From the NCBI RefSeq assembly GCF_000026365.1, contig NC_012996.1:496001-560000 (forward strand): 64,000 bases of DNA. Direction: 5' to 3'. Position numbers and translations under genes: made by a program. Shown piece by piece: positions 21,574 to 32,670 of the stretch. Below the pieces are notes generated by a model that saw only the letters and a program-made list of their open reading frames with translations, was not told where the DNA came from and did not search any database. This stretch comes from Zygosaccharomyces rouxii (taxonomy: Eukaryota > Ascomycota > Saccharomycetes > Saccharomycetales > Saccharomycetaceae). Numbering within the stretch: position 1 is the first letter of the stretch; each line of letters opens with the position of its first letter.

Positions 21574-22227
21574 CCTTCTAGACTTTTTTTTGTCTTTTTG
21601 GAAAAGATTCAGAGACTAATTGAGCAGCGTACTAGTATTTACTGCTTATTGCAACTGAATAGATCGATCGATACTTCCGCCAAGATCTGTTCCTTTTCCA
21701 CTCGATCAACAGGCCCTTTGTGTTCAACTTCAATTTCAGCTTAGGTTCCTTTCATCGCTGAGGGAAAAAATTTGAAGAAGATCGCTATAAACGGGCAAAA
21801 CAGGGTAATTCTGGATTAGATTCAAAACCTGAGTATACGGGAGTATACGAATGAAGGCTTGCCGCTGATGTCTATGCAATATACGAAGAACAGTTCTATT
21901 CTTTCCGCTATTGAATTATCAAGATAGTTTATCTTTATTTCCTCTACTTCATTCACTTTAAGTTAAGCGAGCGTCAGCGAGTCGCGAACGAATAAATATT
22001 AATATTATCTGATTAAACAAAAAGTAGTTTACAGTGCAGAGATCCATAGATTGTCGTTAGAGTCTTATGAGTACTAGTAAAGATTCCAATCAAAGAACGG
22101 GGATCTTTCAGCACCATTTATGCTCTGGTAAATCACTTCATCGTTCATACTTTTCATTTTCAAAAATAAACACATTTCCCTTTCTCTTACTATATACAAG
22201 CTCCCACTTTGTTCTTTCGACTTTGGA
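21574..22227. promoter_or_regulatory. TOM70 upstream region and COX23 3' region (no gene seen)
   Basis: This 654-bp gap lies between TOM70 and COX23, both on the minus strand. It should hold the TOM70 promoter. A short direct repeat GTATACGGGAGTATACGA lies near 21,834-21,851. The small open frame at 22,067-22,291 overlaps COX23 antisense and has no protein-like features. No tRNA or snoRNA was recognised. Confidence 0.45.
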
Positions 22228-22566
22228 TCATTCCCATAGAGATCTATTCTCTCTCCTTGCCCTTAACCATTGTTTCTTGCATTCCCTGTAGGCATCGAAA
22301 TATTCTTTACACATTTCTCTATCGTAATTATTACGATCCAGGCAATTAAAGCTCATACGTGAAGATTCTTGGCAGGGATCGAAATATTGACTTGCATCTT
22401 TGACGGCAAACCTGTATCTGCTGAGACTTGATTCAGGCTTATCTGGATAGTATTGAAATTTATCAGGAGAATCGCCTTGTGGGGCGTAGTCAACCTTCTT
22501 AGGCTCAACTACTAATTGTGGATCAAGGTTTCCTTCACGTAGATTGTCCTTATCACCGTCAGCCAT
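22228..22566 (-). CDS. COX23: Cox23, twin CX9C protein for cytochrome oxidase assembly
   Basis: The 112-residue product ends in a coiled-coil-helix-coiled-coil-helix domain with two CX9C motifs: [11 protein letters not shown] and [11 protein letters not shown] (about 68-98). These form two disulphides after Mia40-dependent import into the intermembrane space. Cox23 takes part in copper/cytochrome c oxidase assembly with Cox17. S. cerevisiae Cox23 is longer (151 aa) because of an N-terminal extension; here the N-terminus is a short acidic segment. The neighbour relation to TOM71/SET1/ORC6 matches YHR116W. It is divergent from the lipid-kinase-like gene, 164 bp apart. Confidence 0.9.
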   Translation of the reverse strand: MADGDKDNLREGNLDPQLVVEPKKVDYAPQGDSPDKFQYYPDKPESSLSRYRFAVKDASQYFDPCQESSRMSFNCLDRNNYDREMCKEYFDAYRECKKQWLRARRENRSLWE

Positions 22567-22730
22567 CTTCTTGGAGCACTTGTTTTCACCTATTGGTCTT
22601 TTTACTAATATGAGCTTAGGGTGACTTTGTTGTTATCGTTCGGGCATCGCATGCGATTATATAAGGTGGACATCGAGCAAGTCTTCAATATGGAAATACC
22701 AACCCGCATTATCCAACGAAGTACGTCAAA

Positions 22731-23870
22731 ATGGCCTCGAAGGAATCGTTAGGTATATTCGGTGAATTTGAATACTACGTTACTTTTGCAAAAGATGGTT
22801 CTAAATACACTTCATTTCAGTTAGAGAAATCACATGCGAAACAAAGCAGTAGAGCTTCAACGAGGTCGGATGATTCTACACTAATAGTACTTGATTCCCT
22901 CAAATCAGGCATAGGTAGAACAGAAAATAACGATTTCTATTCGATTGTTATTGCCCCCATACTGGAAGAATTGAATTGGAATCACAATTACATTAAAACC
23001 ACATCACATGACTCTGTTAGCCAATTCGCCCAATCATTAGATCCATTACAAGATTATGAAATCTGGATAATTTCTGGTGATACTACCATTTCTGAATTTT
23101 GCAACAATTTGCCAAACAAGAAAATCACTAGAAATCCACTGAGGATTTTACCCCTGCCCATGGGCACTGGTAATGCATGGGCAAATTCATTGGGATTCGA
23201 TTCCCCAATAACGGCATTCCGGAATTATTTGAATCACAATTTAAAGCCTAGGGACATCCCACTATATAGGGCAGCATTACCCAATGGCTATTCGATAATT
23301 TTTTTCATGATCTTCTCTTTGGGGTTCCACGCAAACTTACTCCATGCCTGTGAAGATCCTAAATATGCAAAGATGGGAGCCGAAAGGTTCCAAATTGCGG
23401 CTCAATCAATTTTAGAAAGCTATTCCTTGGATTTAGACATTAGTTTGGACGGATTGCGAAGATCATACGCATATTTTGCTCTTATCAATACTCCGAATTT
23501 AGAGGCGACTTATAAGCCTTCACCTCGCTCAAACCCGTTAGAAAGAGAACTTCGACTTTTGGGTTATTCCAGCTCTTTGGGACGTCAAGAACTAGTCGAG
23601 AAAATCATGCAAGGTTATCAGAATAAACCAAACGGGGATCTTCCCACAAATGAAGATATGATTTATAAGTCCATCACTCATGATTTTACGCTGGTTTTAA
23701 ACGACTCACTGGAAGACTCATCAATGCATAAATTTGAAATTTGCTGTGATGGTATACTTTTGAATTTGCTGGATTACCAATCACCAGATAAGCACAAACC
23801 TTCAAATGAAATTCGATTCCAATTTTTAAACGATTATTCCGGTTTCCAATTGCAAGTTTATTCGCTCTAA
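22731..23870 (+). CDS. Lipid-kinase-fold (DAGK/sphingoid kinase-like) protein with degenerate motif
   Basis: The 379-residue protein resembles the diacylglycerol/sphingoid-base kinase catalytic fold. The substrate-side motif PLPMGTGNAWANSLG is at 141-155, and FSLGFHANLLHACE near 200 sits where the family has its second glycine loop. The nucleotide motif normally written GGDG(T/L)xxE reads SGDTTISE here (115-122), so two of the conserved glycines are replaced and catalysis is doubtful. It is not a simple Lcb4/Lcb5 orthologue: it is much shorter and lacks their N-terminal region. I know no S. cerevisiae gene at this position. It ends 6 bp from the MCM10 stop, tail to tail, and occupies the junction between a YHR/YNL block and a YIL/YKR block. 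Confidence 0.65.
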   Translation: MASKESLGIFGEFEYYVTFAKDGSKYTSFQLEKSHAKQSSRASTRSDDSTLIVLDSLKSGIGRTENNDFYSIVIAPILEELNWNHNYIKTTSHDSVSQFAQSLDPLQDYEIWIISGDTTISEFCNNLPNKKITRNPLRILPLPMGTGNAWANSLGFDSPITAFRNYLNHNLKPRDIPLYRAALPNGYSIIFFMIFSLGFHANLLHACEDPKYAKMGAERFQIAAQSILESYSLDLDISLDGLRRSYAYFALINTPNLEATYKPSPRSNPLERELRLLGYSSSLGRQELVEKIMQGYQNKPNGDLPTNEDMIYKSITHDFTLVLNDSLEDSSMHKFEICCDGILLNLLDYQSPDKHKPSNEIRFQFLNDYSGFQLQVYSL

Positions 23871-23876
23871 CTCAAC

Positions 23877-25586
23877 CTAGCTGACAATTTCTAAATCGCT
23901 ATCAGAATCGTCTTTTTCGTCACCGCCTGATCCGAAATGCTCTTTCCAAACTCTTTCCCTCCGTCTCTTTTGCTTAATCAATATTTCTTTGGAAGGTTTC
24001 AATTTAACGTTATCCTTCTTAAAACTTAGGAGGGATGCAACGCTGGAATCTTTTTCAGTTAATGGCTTCTTATCAGAATCACTCCTTTGATGTTTGAAAA
24101 CACTGGCAATTTTCCCCTGCGTCGGATCAAAACCAAGATTTTTCATCATACCGCTACCCATTGTAGATTCAGTTGTACGTTTTATTTCATCAATCTCTTC
24201 GGCACTCTTGTGTTTTATGTCAAGTTCAGAATTTTTCTTCAATTCACGATTCAGAATGTTTGACTTACGATTATCCCGTAACTTTCTTCTCTTATTTTCC
24301 AAGTTTCTTAGAGTCTCTGGATTTTGAAATCTCTCATCGAAGAATGCTTTTGCTGCATTTCTATTGGAAAAATGTCTTGCGTTAATATCCAGAGGATTGA
24401 TTTCTTTATTTGACCCACCATCTGCTCCATTGGTTATTATATTATAATTAAGATTCTTCTGTGAAGATCCACCTCGATAAAGGGCAGGTTGTGCATCAAT
24501 TCTCGTTGGTGCCCCCAGTGCATAAGTCCCGCTTAATTCCACTCTCTTTGCGTTAGTACTTCTGAATTTGAGTTCACGATGATACTCGCAACAATCCTCT
24601 TTATCCTTGTTTATAGGAGCCCTACAAATTTCATTCTTTGATTTGTTAAACATGGGACACCATCCAAGATCGCGACTAGCACCGATCTCGAGGATACATT
24701 CAAACTTATGGGATATTCGTAAATTGAAAGATTTGATATGAGCCTTGGTCCCCGACGGTCTCCATGGTAAAACTTGTGGATTTAAAATGGCAATGATATC
24801 ACCCACACGTAAATTATAGTACCGTTCTACACCTTCTTTCCCAAAGATATAAGTGTCTATACTATACTGAAAATTCGTCAGAGTAAACTTAAAATATTTT
24901 TTAGGTGATGCTGCTGATGTGAATTTAACTTCACCTTTATTACTGATGAGCCCAATAACCGCCCAATTGCTATATGGTGGCTCATTAAATTTTGGAGGTT
25001 TAACTTTAGCGAAAAGTTTACTCAACCTCAGTATCTTAATATTAGCAAAAATTGATCTCTGTTCCTCTTTAGGAATATACCGTTTGCTAATCCATAGATT
25101 AGAAAATTCTTCTAGTTCATTAGTGGGAATGGGCTTATATTCATCTTGCCTTCTTGCCCCCTGGAATGTATGAACTCTATTGCTCAGCAGATCTTCTTGA
25201 GCTCTTACTTCATAATCTTGTTTTCTTTTAGAGGTTGAGTATTTTTCGATGAAAAAGGATGTAGTATTGGCTGGTATTTGTTCCTGGGATTGAGCTTTCA
25301 ATTCATTTAAATTTTCATTCCTAACCTCACCTCTAGGTTCCTGTTGTTGAACTGTTGGCGGTAAAACACTATTGGTAACCTTTTTTGGTGAACTTTCGAC
25401 CTGTATATGGCTTAAATTTGGATCTAGTGGCTTTGGATTGGTTTTCTTAACGTTTAATCTTTGGAGTAGGTCCTTTTTCTGACGTTCAATTTCAGCTATT
25501 TGAGCTTCGATTTCATTTTCCTCCTCACCCTCTGAAGTTAACACGTCGTAAAGATCATTATTTAATACCTCTCTAGGATCTCTCAT
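23877..25586 (-). CDS. MCM10: Mcm10, replication initiation/elongation factor
   Basis: From the ATG at 25586 the product is 569 residues (S. cerevisiae 571) and begins MRDPREVL, like MNDPREIL in the homologue. An N-terminal coiled coil (about 20-45) precedes an OB-fold (about 185-285) and a zinc finger with spacing C-x10-C-x11-C-x2-H (GWCPMFNKSKNEIC to CCEYH), followed by the basic FRSTNAKRVELSGTYALG segment. Mcm10 binds Mcm2-7 and activates the CMG helicase at origins, then travels with the fork. A basic C-terminal region with an acidic Ser/Asp tail completes it. The next genes follow the YIL150C-YIL145C order. Confidence 0.95.
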   Translation of the reverse strand: MRDPREVLNNDLYDVLTSEGEEENEIEAQIAEIERQKKDLLQRLNVKKTNPKPLDPNLSHIQVESSPKKVTNSVLPPTVQQQEPRGEVRNENLNELKAQSQEQIPANTTSFFIEKYSTSKRKQDYEVRAQEDLLSNRVHTFQGARRQDEYKPIPTNELEEFSNLWISKRYIPKEEQRSIFANIKILRLSKLFAKVKPPKFNEPPYSNWAVIGLISNKGEVKFTSAASPKKYFKFTLTNFQYSIDTYIFGKEGVERYYNLRVGDIIAILNPQVLPWRPSGTKAHIKSFNLRISHKFECILEIGASRDLGWCPMFNKSKNEICRAPINKDKEDCCEYHRELKFRSTNAKRVELSGTYALGAPTRIDAQPALYRGGSSQKNLNYNIITNGADGGSNKEINPLDINARHFSNRNAAKAFFDERFQNPETLRNLENKRRKLRDNRKSNILNRELKKNSELDIKHKSAEEIDEIKRTTESTMGSGMMKNLGFDPTQGKIASVFKHQRSDSDKKPLTEKDSSVASLLSFKKDNVKLKPSKEILIKQKRRRERVWKEHFGSGGDEKDDSDSDLEIVS

Positions 25587-25892
25587 CGTCAATTAAGCCT
25601 CATGGAATAGTGATGTCTGCATTAGAGCCTTTCTTTTGTCAAATAAATCTTGAATCTTCCTCAGATATGCTGGTTTGCCATTACGCGATGAGCTTCCGAC
25701 ATCGCTCGCCTAAGCGTAACTAAACTATTCTAAATCTAAAGATTTCTCTATACTCATAAATTAAAGTTACATCGTATTTAGATTCAACAGCACAATTTTA
25801 AACATCCCAAGCTCTCGACATAGAATATGTAGCAATGTGATCATGATCTTCTTTTTTATATTTATCTCTTATCTTCTGTAATAACCAGAAAA
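25587..25892. other. MCM10 promoter / MLP 3' region (no gene seen)
   Basis: About 300 bp separate these two same-strand genes. The sequence near MCM10 contains short GCGATG/TCGC words but no full MCB element. Nothing else is recognisable. Confidence 0.4.
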
Positions 25893-28800
25893 TTATGCAT
25901 TCTCTTCCCTAGGCTTCTTGCTCTCTGATCCTACTTCATTATCGTCATCTTCAGCAGCACGTTTGGAGGGGGTGGAAGCACCTTCACCTGGTGTAGGTGT
26001 CATAGCTGTATTACTTGATTCACGTTCCGGTGAGCTTGCTCCTGTCTCTGTAAATGAACTGAATGGATTTGCAGGTTTATTTTCCGTTGAAGAGGAATCA
26101 ATCTTGGTGCCACTACTCTTATTGGAGTTATTTGAAAGTGTGAAAGTTGGTTTAAATCCAAAAGCGGAAGTTCCCATAGTATCGTTGTTTTGAGGTGAAG
26201 ATGTGAAAGGGTTCCCACCTGAGAAAGAAGAAAAATTGAATGTAGGTTTTGAAGGATCAAGCTTCAAGACTTTCTCACCAGAAACAAGGGGGTTTGGAAC
26301 GCTTTGGTTAGTGGTGACCGATTTTTCATCTATCTTTGAAGGCAAATTTGGTTTAGGTACAGATGAAGTCTCAGACGAGCTTTTATCCGGAGAATCGACT
26401 TTGCCATGTAATTGAGATTCTAGTTTAGAAATTTTTCTCTCTAATAAAGTACTCTTCATTGCTGCTTGTTGTTTCCCTTCTTCAAATGCTTTCTTTTTCA
26501 CAGCCTGCACTTCAGCTTCAAACTTTTCTTGTAAGTCCTTCTCTAGTTGTTTTTTCAAGTCACTATTATTGCCATCAGAGGATTCTAATGAGGATTTGCT
26601 TTCCTCTAACTTTTTTTTGTATAGCTCTTCTAAAGCAGCTTTTTTCTTTTCGACGACTTGCTTTATCCTTTCTTCAGTAGGCAACCTTATACGTTTCTTG
26701 AGATTTTCTTCAGCTTCAGCGATTCTCTTGAGAATTGACTCTTCCTGCTCGCTTTCCCATTGTCTCTTAATTTCTTCGTAGTTAACAGGCTGCTGCTGTG
26801 GTTCATTCCCATTGACCTGTAGAGTATGCTTTTCCTCTTCTAATTTCTTTAATTCTTCTGTCTTCTCTTTCAAGAAGTTAATTTTCTCTTCTTCAAAGGA
26901 ACGTCTCATGGATTCGACTACGTTAGAGAGGTCCTCTGATATTTCTCCCTTTGCGGTAGCTGCGCTTTGTTCCTTCAAGCTATGTAACTCCAACTTCAAA
27001 GAGTCAATTTCGTCGTTGAGCTTCTTTGTAATTTCTTCATTTTGTTGAAGTGTTGCACTGAGGTTTTGCTCGAGTTCTCTCGAATGTTCAAGAGCATCAG
27101 ACAATTCTTTTTGTACAGATTCAACTGTTTCAGTATCATTTCCATGAGCATTCAACCTTTCTTGTAGCTCATGAACCTTTCTTTCTTCTGCTTCAAATTT
27201 ACCTTCAAGTTCGGATTTCGCTTCTCTTAACTCGTTAAGCTGGTTGCTTAAAGTAGTCTGAGCAATCTTGGAGCTATTCAATTTCTCATGCGCTTGTTTT
27301 TTTAGCCTGTTAAAGCGATCATCAAGCTCTTTATTCTCCTTGTTGGTTTCATCCAGTTTAGTTTCCAAAATAGAAACCTTTTCTTTGAGCTCCTTATGAT
27401 CCTCAGGGTCAATACGATCATGCTTATGTAAAATTTCTTGAGAACGTTCCTTCCAGCGGTTTGCTTCCTCCTTATACAAATTCAGTTGTTGATCTTTCTC
27501 AAGGACAGACGTGTGCAAAGTATTAAGTTCGGATTCCAGAGGAAGGATTCTTTCACGTAGTTGATTAAGCTCCTCCTGTAATTCTCTGTTCTTCTTGTTC
27601 TCCTCTTCAGCAGCGTTTCTCAGAGTGATATTACTTTCACGAAGAAGGTTCAACTGGTTCAATTGCTCAATAATCTTCTCATGTTGCCCTATCAGTTCGG
27701 AATGGGTGGTGATTTCTTTCTGGAACTGTGACAACTGTCTTTTAGTAGTATCTAGCTCGTTTTCCACTGAGGCCAAAGATCCCCTTAGAGTTTGCTCTTC
27801 TCTTTGGCTCACAGTTAGCTTGGTACCGAGGATATCGCGTTCACGGCGAAGGTTTGTCAAAATTTCTCTGACTTCTGCAGTTTCTCCGTTTACTCCATCG
27901 CTATTGTCCTTTGAAAATAGTTCGATTTGATCGTAGAGCAGACTATTTTGTGTTGATAAATCCTCTAAATGTTGTCTTGAGGTTTCTAGCTGTCTTTCAT
28001 ATTCCTCCTTCTGAGCCGACCAGCTTTTTTCATTTTGCTCCAAAACTTGCCTTACTTGTTCTTCAGAATTCTTTAGCCTTGTTATGGCAATTCTATCCTT
28101 CTGACTCTGTTCTCTTAACTCACTAATTGTTTTAGATACATTAGAATCCTTTTGAAGTTCTTCTTCATAGTTCCTTTGAGCTCTATTAGCAAAAGATGCT
28201 TGCTGTTCCAAGTCTCGTTGCAACTTCAAAATTTGTGCATCGTACTCTTCCTTCAATTGGTGTGAACCCTTACTTTCGGTCTCCAAAGTAGCAATCTTTT
28301 TCTGCAATGTGTTTTTCTCATTCTCAGCAGCTTTGTTTGCATCTTGTAGGGATTCTTCTAATTTGGTTACACTCTCATTCAACTTGGCAACAACATCTTG
28401 TAATTGAGATTTTTCATTTTGTAGAGTCTCAACTTGTAACTGCAGTTCCTGTTTACCACTAGCATAATCTTGCGTCAATTGGCTGAGGGATTCCTCGGTA
28501 GTAGATAACAAGTTTTTGTATTGATCAATTTCCGCATAGGTATCTGACAGATTGATCTTAGTTTTCTCCAACTCTTTACGTAGAGAAGATTCAGGACTTG
28601 TCTCTACTTCAGAACCACTCAATACCTGGTAAGATTGAATACGAGCTTCACTTTCTTCTACTTGTTTTTCGAGTTTTCTAACCTCAGACTCAAGATCAGT
28701 GACCAAGAAAGTCTTAGTTTGAAGTTCTTGCTTCAGGTGCTGAGACTCAGCTACCACAGAATCTAATTTATCTTGATACCATTGGATTTGAGTTCTCTTG

Positions 28801-31355
28801 CTGTTTTCCATATCTTCCGCCTCTTTCGTCTTAGCGTCTAATCTGGCCCTTGCATCAGCTTTCTCTTGCTCAAGACTATCGAGGTTCTCTTTGTAAGTAG
28901 TCTGAATTTCTTTCAGGAACTTCTCACGTTCAGATTGTAAAGTTTGTAATTGACTTACCATGATCCTCAAAGAGTTTCTCTCTTCAGACAATTTTAAGTA
29001 ATTCTCTCTGGAAGTCCTTTCGCTCGATTGTAAGAGTTCCTTTTCTGTTTCCAAATTCGCTACTTTAGTCTCCAGGACTGCTAATTTAGAGTTACAAGCG
29101 ATCAATTCATTGACAGTTTCAGCTGTTCTCGAATCTTGTCTGTCGAAAATGCTTTGTAGATTTTGTGATCTTTTAACCAATTGTTGATTCTCATTCCTGG
29201 TTAACTCCAATGTATGTTGAATTAATTTCAACCTTTCTTCTGTCAATGTCTTAGAAGATCTTTCCTTTTCCAATTCTATAGATATCTGAGTCTTGGATCT
29301 GTACAACTCATGAATTTCATTATTCAACATCTTGTTGTTCTGGGAGGATTCTACCGTGAGGCTCGTCAGGCGAGCTTCAAGAGTTCTGAGCTTTTCCTCA
29401 TCCGATGAACCATTTCGATTGCCTTGGGTACCGTTCGCAGATAATGAACCATTTTGGTCAGATCCATTTCGTGAGCATATAGCTTTGAAAGCATCACATT
29501 CTTTGGTTAAAATCTCGACTTTTGATTCCAAGTTTGCGTTGTAATCTTGTAAGCTCACGATTGCTTCTTTGGCTTCTTTAATCGTATCATTTTCAAAAGT
29601 TTGTATCTTTTTATTTACATCCTTCTCTTCAGATTCCAACTTTTCAGCCAATTTTCTAACCGTTTTGAGAAGTTCCATGTTTTTCTCCTGTAGAGTGGCG
29701 ATGTTGTTAAACTCTACCAATCTTTCCGATATGACTCTTTGAGAGTCACTCTCACTGTTTGGATCATCGTTATTGACAATCCTTTTAATAAATGAAACCT
29801 CCTCAGCGCTTAGAAGTCCCCCGGAATCGACCTGTACGCTTATGTTCATGAGAAGAAATTGTACCTGATGAGCCAGATCTGTACGTTGTCTCGTTAAAGT
29901 GTGTATAGAAGATTCGGAGTCTTTGACCTTTTTTGAAAGCGCCTCAAATTCTCTTTCTCTTTTTTCCTTTTCATTAGAGGTATGGTCCAGCAATAAGGCC
30001 ACATCGTTAAGCTCTTTCTCAAGCATTGAAGTACGTTCTTTGAAAGAATTTATAACAGGAATCTTATATTCGAGTTCTACGATAAACGATTCCACTTGAC
30101 GTTGTAATCGTTCCTTTTGATGTCTTTCCTTTATCAATTCTTTCTTTAAAATGCCCATATCACGTAGGGAAGAATCCTTGTTCCTTAAAGAAATGAAACT
30201 TGAAGTATTGTTGATGTCGTCTTGAGAGTCGTCTCCCGGTATTAATTCCTGTACAAGAGCTTCCAATCTTAACCGCTCTCGTTCTGATTCTTCAAAGTTT
30301 TCCTTCAAAGTGATTAATTCTTGAATTAACTTTTCATTTTCCGTATTCCTTTCGCCACTTGCAAGCAATTCGACATTATCTTTATCCAAGGAGGCGTTCA
30401 ATTCCCCTTGTAAGGATTTTACTTGGTTTTCTAGTAAATCTATCAATTTTTGCTTCATTGACATTTCATGCGCAAACTCTTGCTTTTCACGATACAGAGA
30501 ATCTGACAAATCTTTCATCTCCATTAACTTCTCTTGTAAAGATTTAGTCAATTCTTCATTCTTTGTAGTGATGACTTGGTTTCTGGATTTTTCTAGTTGT
30601 AATTCATTTTTACACGACAGTGATTCTGATGTGAGACGATCCAATTCATCATCATTTTTCCGTCTAGTGGAGATTAATTGCTCCGTCTTAGAAGTCACTT
30701 CTTCCTCCAACCACTGACTATTCTTTTGTAAAATGGTCAACCGTTGAGTAATGGTTTGAATTTCAGATTGATCTCTTAATTCTTTGGATTTCAAATTTTG
30801 TACAGTGGTCTCTAATTCCAAAACCTGTTGACGTAGTCTTTTACTGTCATCTAAACTCTTTCGAGATTCAGTACGGAAAGATTCCAGTTCTTTTATCTTT
30901 TCCTCCAACACTGCAACCACCTCACGTTTATCCTGTTTAAGAGTCTCTCTCTCTTGGTCCAGATCTGATAATTTTTCCTGCAAGGATTCTACTTCATTTT
31001 GAATCTTTTGCTTATCCCTACTTGACTGAGTGGATTCCTCCTGGGCCTGTGATCTTTCCAATCGTATAGAATCGTTATCTTTCATCAAGTTTTCAATTTC
31101 ATTCTTCAACCCTTCTTCTCTTTTGCTAGAAACAGTCTTAATCTCATCAATCGTAACATTCAATCTTAAATTTTGAGATTTCAATTCGTTGAAGTCCAAT
31201 ACTTTATTCTCCAAAATCGTCAGGATTCCCCCGTCGATTAGGACTAATTGATCTTCCGGAACACCATAAAACGCAGACAGCTTCCCCAAAGACACATCAT
31301 TATGGTTATCACCGCTCGTCACAATATTGGCGACACCAGTCTCTCCTTCTGACAT
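25893..31355 (-). CDS. Mlp1/Mlp2-type nuclear basket filament protein (TPR homologue)
   Basis: The 1820-residue protein is almost wholly heptad-repeat coiled coil from about residue 45 to 1570, rich in Gln/Glu/Lys/Leu. It ends in a Ser/Pro/Phe-rich, FG-like and acidic tail (SSFSGGNPFTSSPQNND, SAFGFKPTF) and a Lys/Arg patch (KRAAEDDDNEVGSESKKPREE). This is the architecture of Mlp1 (1875 aa) and Mlp2 (1679 aa), which line the nuclear pore basket, retain unspliced mRNA and anchor desumoylase and telomeres. A lineage without the duplication has one gene for YKR095W/YIL149C, and the flanking MCM10 and RPL40 agree. I give no symbol because it is equally related to both. It is divergent from RPL40. 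Confidence 0.92.
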   Translation of the reverse strand: MSEGETGVANIVTSGDNHNDVSLGKLSAFYGVPEDQLVLIDGGILTILENKVLDFNELKSQNLRLNVTIDEIKTVSSKREEGLKNEIENLMKDNDSIRLERSQAQEESTQSSRDKQKIQNEVESLQEKLSDLDQERETLKQDKREVVAVLEEKIKELESFRTESRKSLDDSKRLRQQVLELETTVQNLKSKELRDQSEIQTITQRLTILQKNSQWLEEEVTSKTEQLISTRRKNDDELDRLTSESLSCKNELQLEKSRNQVITTKNEELTKSLQEKLMEMKDLSDSLYREKQEFAHEMSMKQKLIDLLENQVKSLQGELNASLDKDNVELLASGERNTENEKLIQELITLKENFEESERERLRLEALVQELIPGDDSQDDINNTSSFISLRNKDSSLRDMGILKKELIKERHQKERLQRQVESFIVELEYKIPVINSFKERTSMLEKELNDVALLLDHTSNEKEKREREFEALSKKVKDSESSIHTLTRQRTDLAHQVQFLLMNISVQVDSGGLLSAEEVSFIKRIVNNDDPNSESDSQRVISERLVEFNNIATLQEKNMELLKTVRKLAEKLESEEKDVNKKIQTFENDTIKEAKEAIVSLQDYNANLESKVEILTKECDAFKAICSRNGSDQNGSLSANGTQGNRNGSSDEEKLRTLEARLTSLTVESSQNNKMLNNEIHELYRSKTQISIELEKERSSKTLTEERLKLIQHTLELTRNENQQLVKRSQNLQSIFDRQDSRTAETVNELIACNSKLAVLETKVANLETEKELLQSSERTSRENYLKLSEERNSLRIMVSQLQTLQSEREKFLKEIQTTYKENLDSLEQEKADARARLDAKTKEAEDMENSKRTQIQWYQDKLDSVVAESQHLKQELQTKTFLVTDLESEVRKLEKQVEESEARIQSYQVLSGSEVETSPESSLRKELEKTKINLSDTYAEIDQYKNLLSTTEESLSQLTQDYASGKQELQLQVETLQNEKSQLQDVVAKLNESVTKLEESLQDANKAAENEKNTLQKKIATLETESKGSHQLKEEYDAQILKLQRDLEQQASFANRAQRNYEEELQKDSNVSKTISELREQSQKDRIAITRLKNSEEQVRQVLEQNEKSWSAQKEEYERQLETSRQHLEDLSTQNSLLYDQIELFSKDNSDGVNGETAEVREILTNLRRERDILGTKLTVSQREEQTLRGSLASVENELDTTKRQLSQFQKEITTHSELIGQHEKIIEQLNQLNLLRESNITLRNAAEEENKKNRELQEELNQLRERILPLESELNTLHTSVLEKDQQLNLYKEEANRWKERSQEILHKHDRIDPEDHKELKEKVSILETKLDETNKENKELDDRFNRLKKQAHEKLNSSKIAQTTLSNQLNELREAKSELEGKFEAEERKVHELQERLNAHGNDTETVESVQKELSDALEHSRELEQNLSATLQQNEEITKKLNDEIDSLKLELHSLKEQSAATAKGEISEDLSNVVESMRRSFEEEKINFLKEKTEELKKLEEEKHTLQVNGNEPQQQPVNYEEIKRQWESEQEESILKRIAEAEENLKKRIRLPTEERIKQVVEKKKAALEELYKKKLEESKSSLESSDGNNSDLKKQLEKDLQEKFEAEVQAVKKKAFEEGKQQAAMKSTLLERKISKLESQLHGKVDSPDKSSSETSSVPKPNLPSKIDEKSVTTNQSVPNPLVSGEKVLKLDPSKPTFNFSSFSGGNPFTSSPQNNDTMGTSAFGFKPTFTLSNNSNKSSGTKIDSSSTENKPANPFSSFTETGASSPERESSNTAMTPTPGEGASTPSKRAAEDDDNEVGSESKKPREENA

Positions 31356-31967
31356 ATTACAACGCTATTATTCCTATTAGACGCTGAATGGACGATAACT
31401 CTTTTCGATATAAAGACACGGAAGGGAGAATGGGGAATTTCAAAAAACGAACTGAAAACAAAACAATGAATCCGAATATAAAAAATTTCAAATCAATTGG
31501 GACTCAATTCCAATATGCCTTTTTTCTATTCTTTATTCCCCTTGTATGACTCGTTGTCCTTTAACGTGCTATACCTGGCTCCACTCTGAGGGTTGATTTT
31601 CTTTTACTTTTCCCGCCTATCGAAATCTGGAACTTGGAAATTTTACTTCTGAGTAGGGTAATACCTTTCAATTTTTGAGTGACTGTCCCATTTCAAACAT
31701 CTGTACATCTACAAGTTTTTTGTAAGAAAAATAACTTTTCAAGATTAAAGGCGAAGAGACCGACAATGAACCCAAGCGACGCAAACCGGAAGAATTGGAA
31801 AATTCACTACGGGAGTGAGCTACGCACGATGGGCCGCTGGGTAAGCTCTGATTGACACAGTCGAGGAACCTTCAAACTAATACGAAGGGTTTTGACGTAG
31901 GTATACCTTTTGGAGCCCCATTTGACAGGTTGTTTTGACTGAGTTGCTGAAGACTTCAAGGTTCGAA
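31356..31967. promoter_or_regulatory. MLP/RPL40 divergent promoter (no gene seen)
   Basis: This 612-bp gap holds both promoters. The side near RPL40 is pyrimidine-rich in places (31,600-31,720), as is common before ribosomal protein genes. I could not find a textbook Rap1 site (ACACCCATACAT). No RNA gene is recognisable. Confidence 0.45.
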
Positions 31968-32421
<454 letters not shown>

Positions 32422-32670
32422 TCTATTTCGCATCACACTTACTTTCGGAGTGTTGTAGTTGTACATGTGTGCGAGTGGGTACGTATGTATTTGGTCAAAC
32501 TCTATTCTCTGTATACACTTGAGTAATATAATCATATAGCCAAAGATATTTTGACGGTTTAACTTTACTAAGTAATATTAAAACTATATCGAACGTCTTA
32601 TCTATCAAAAGCTTGAATGTAATATATACGTATTTAACAAAAAGTTTCTAATCTAAATGCACCTTTGGCT

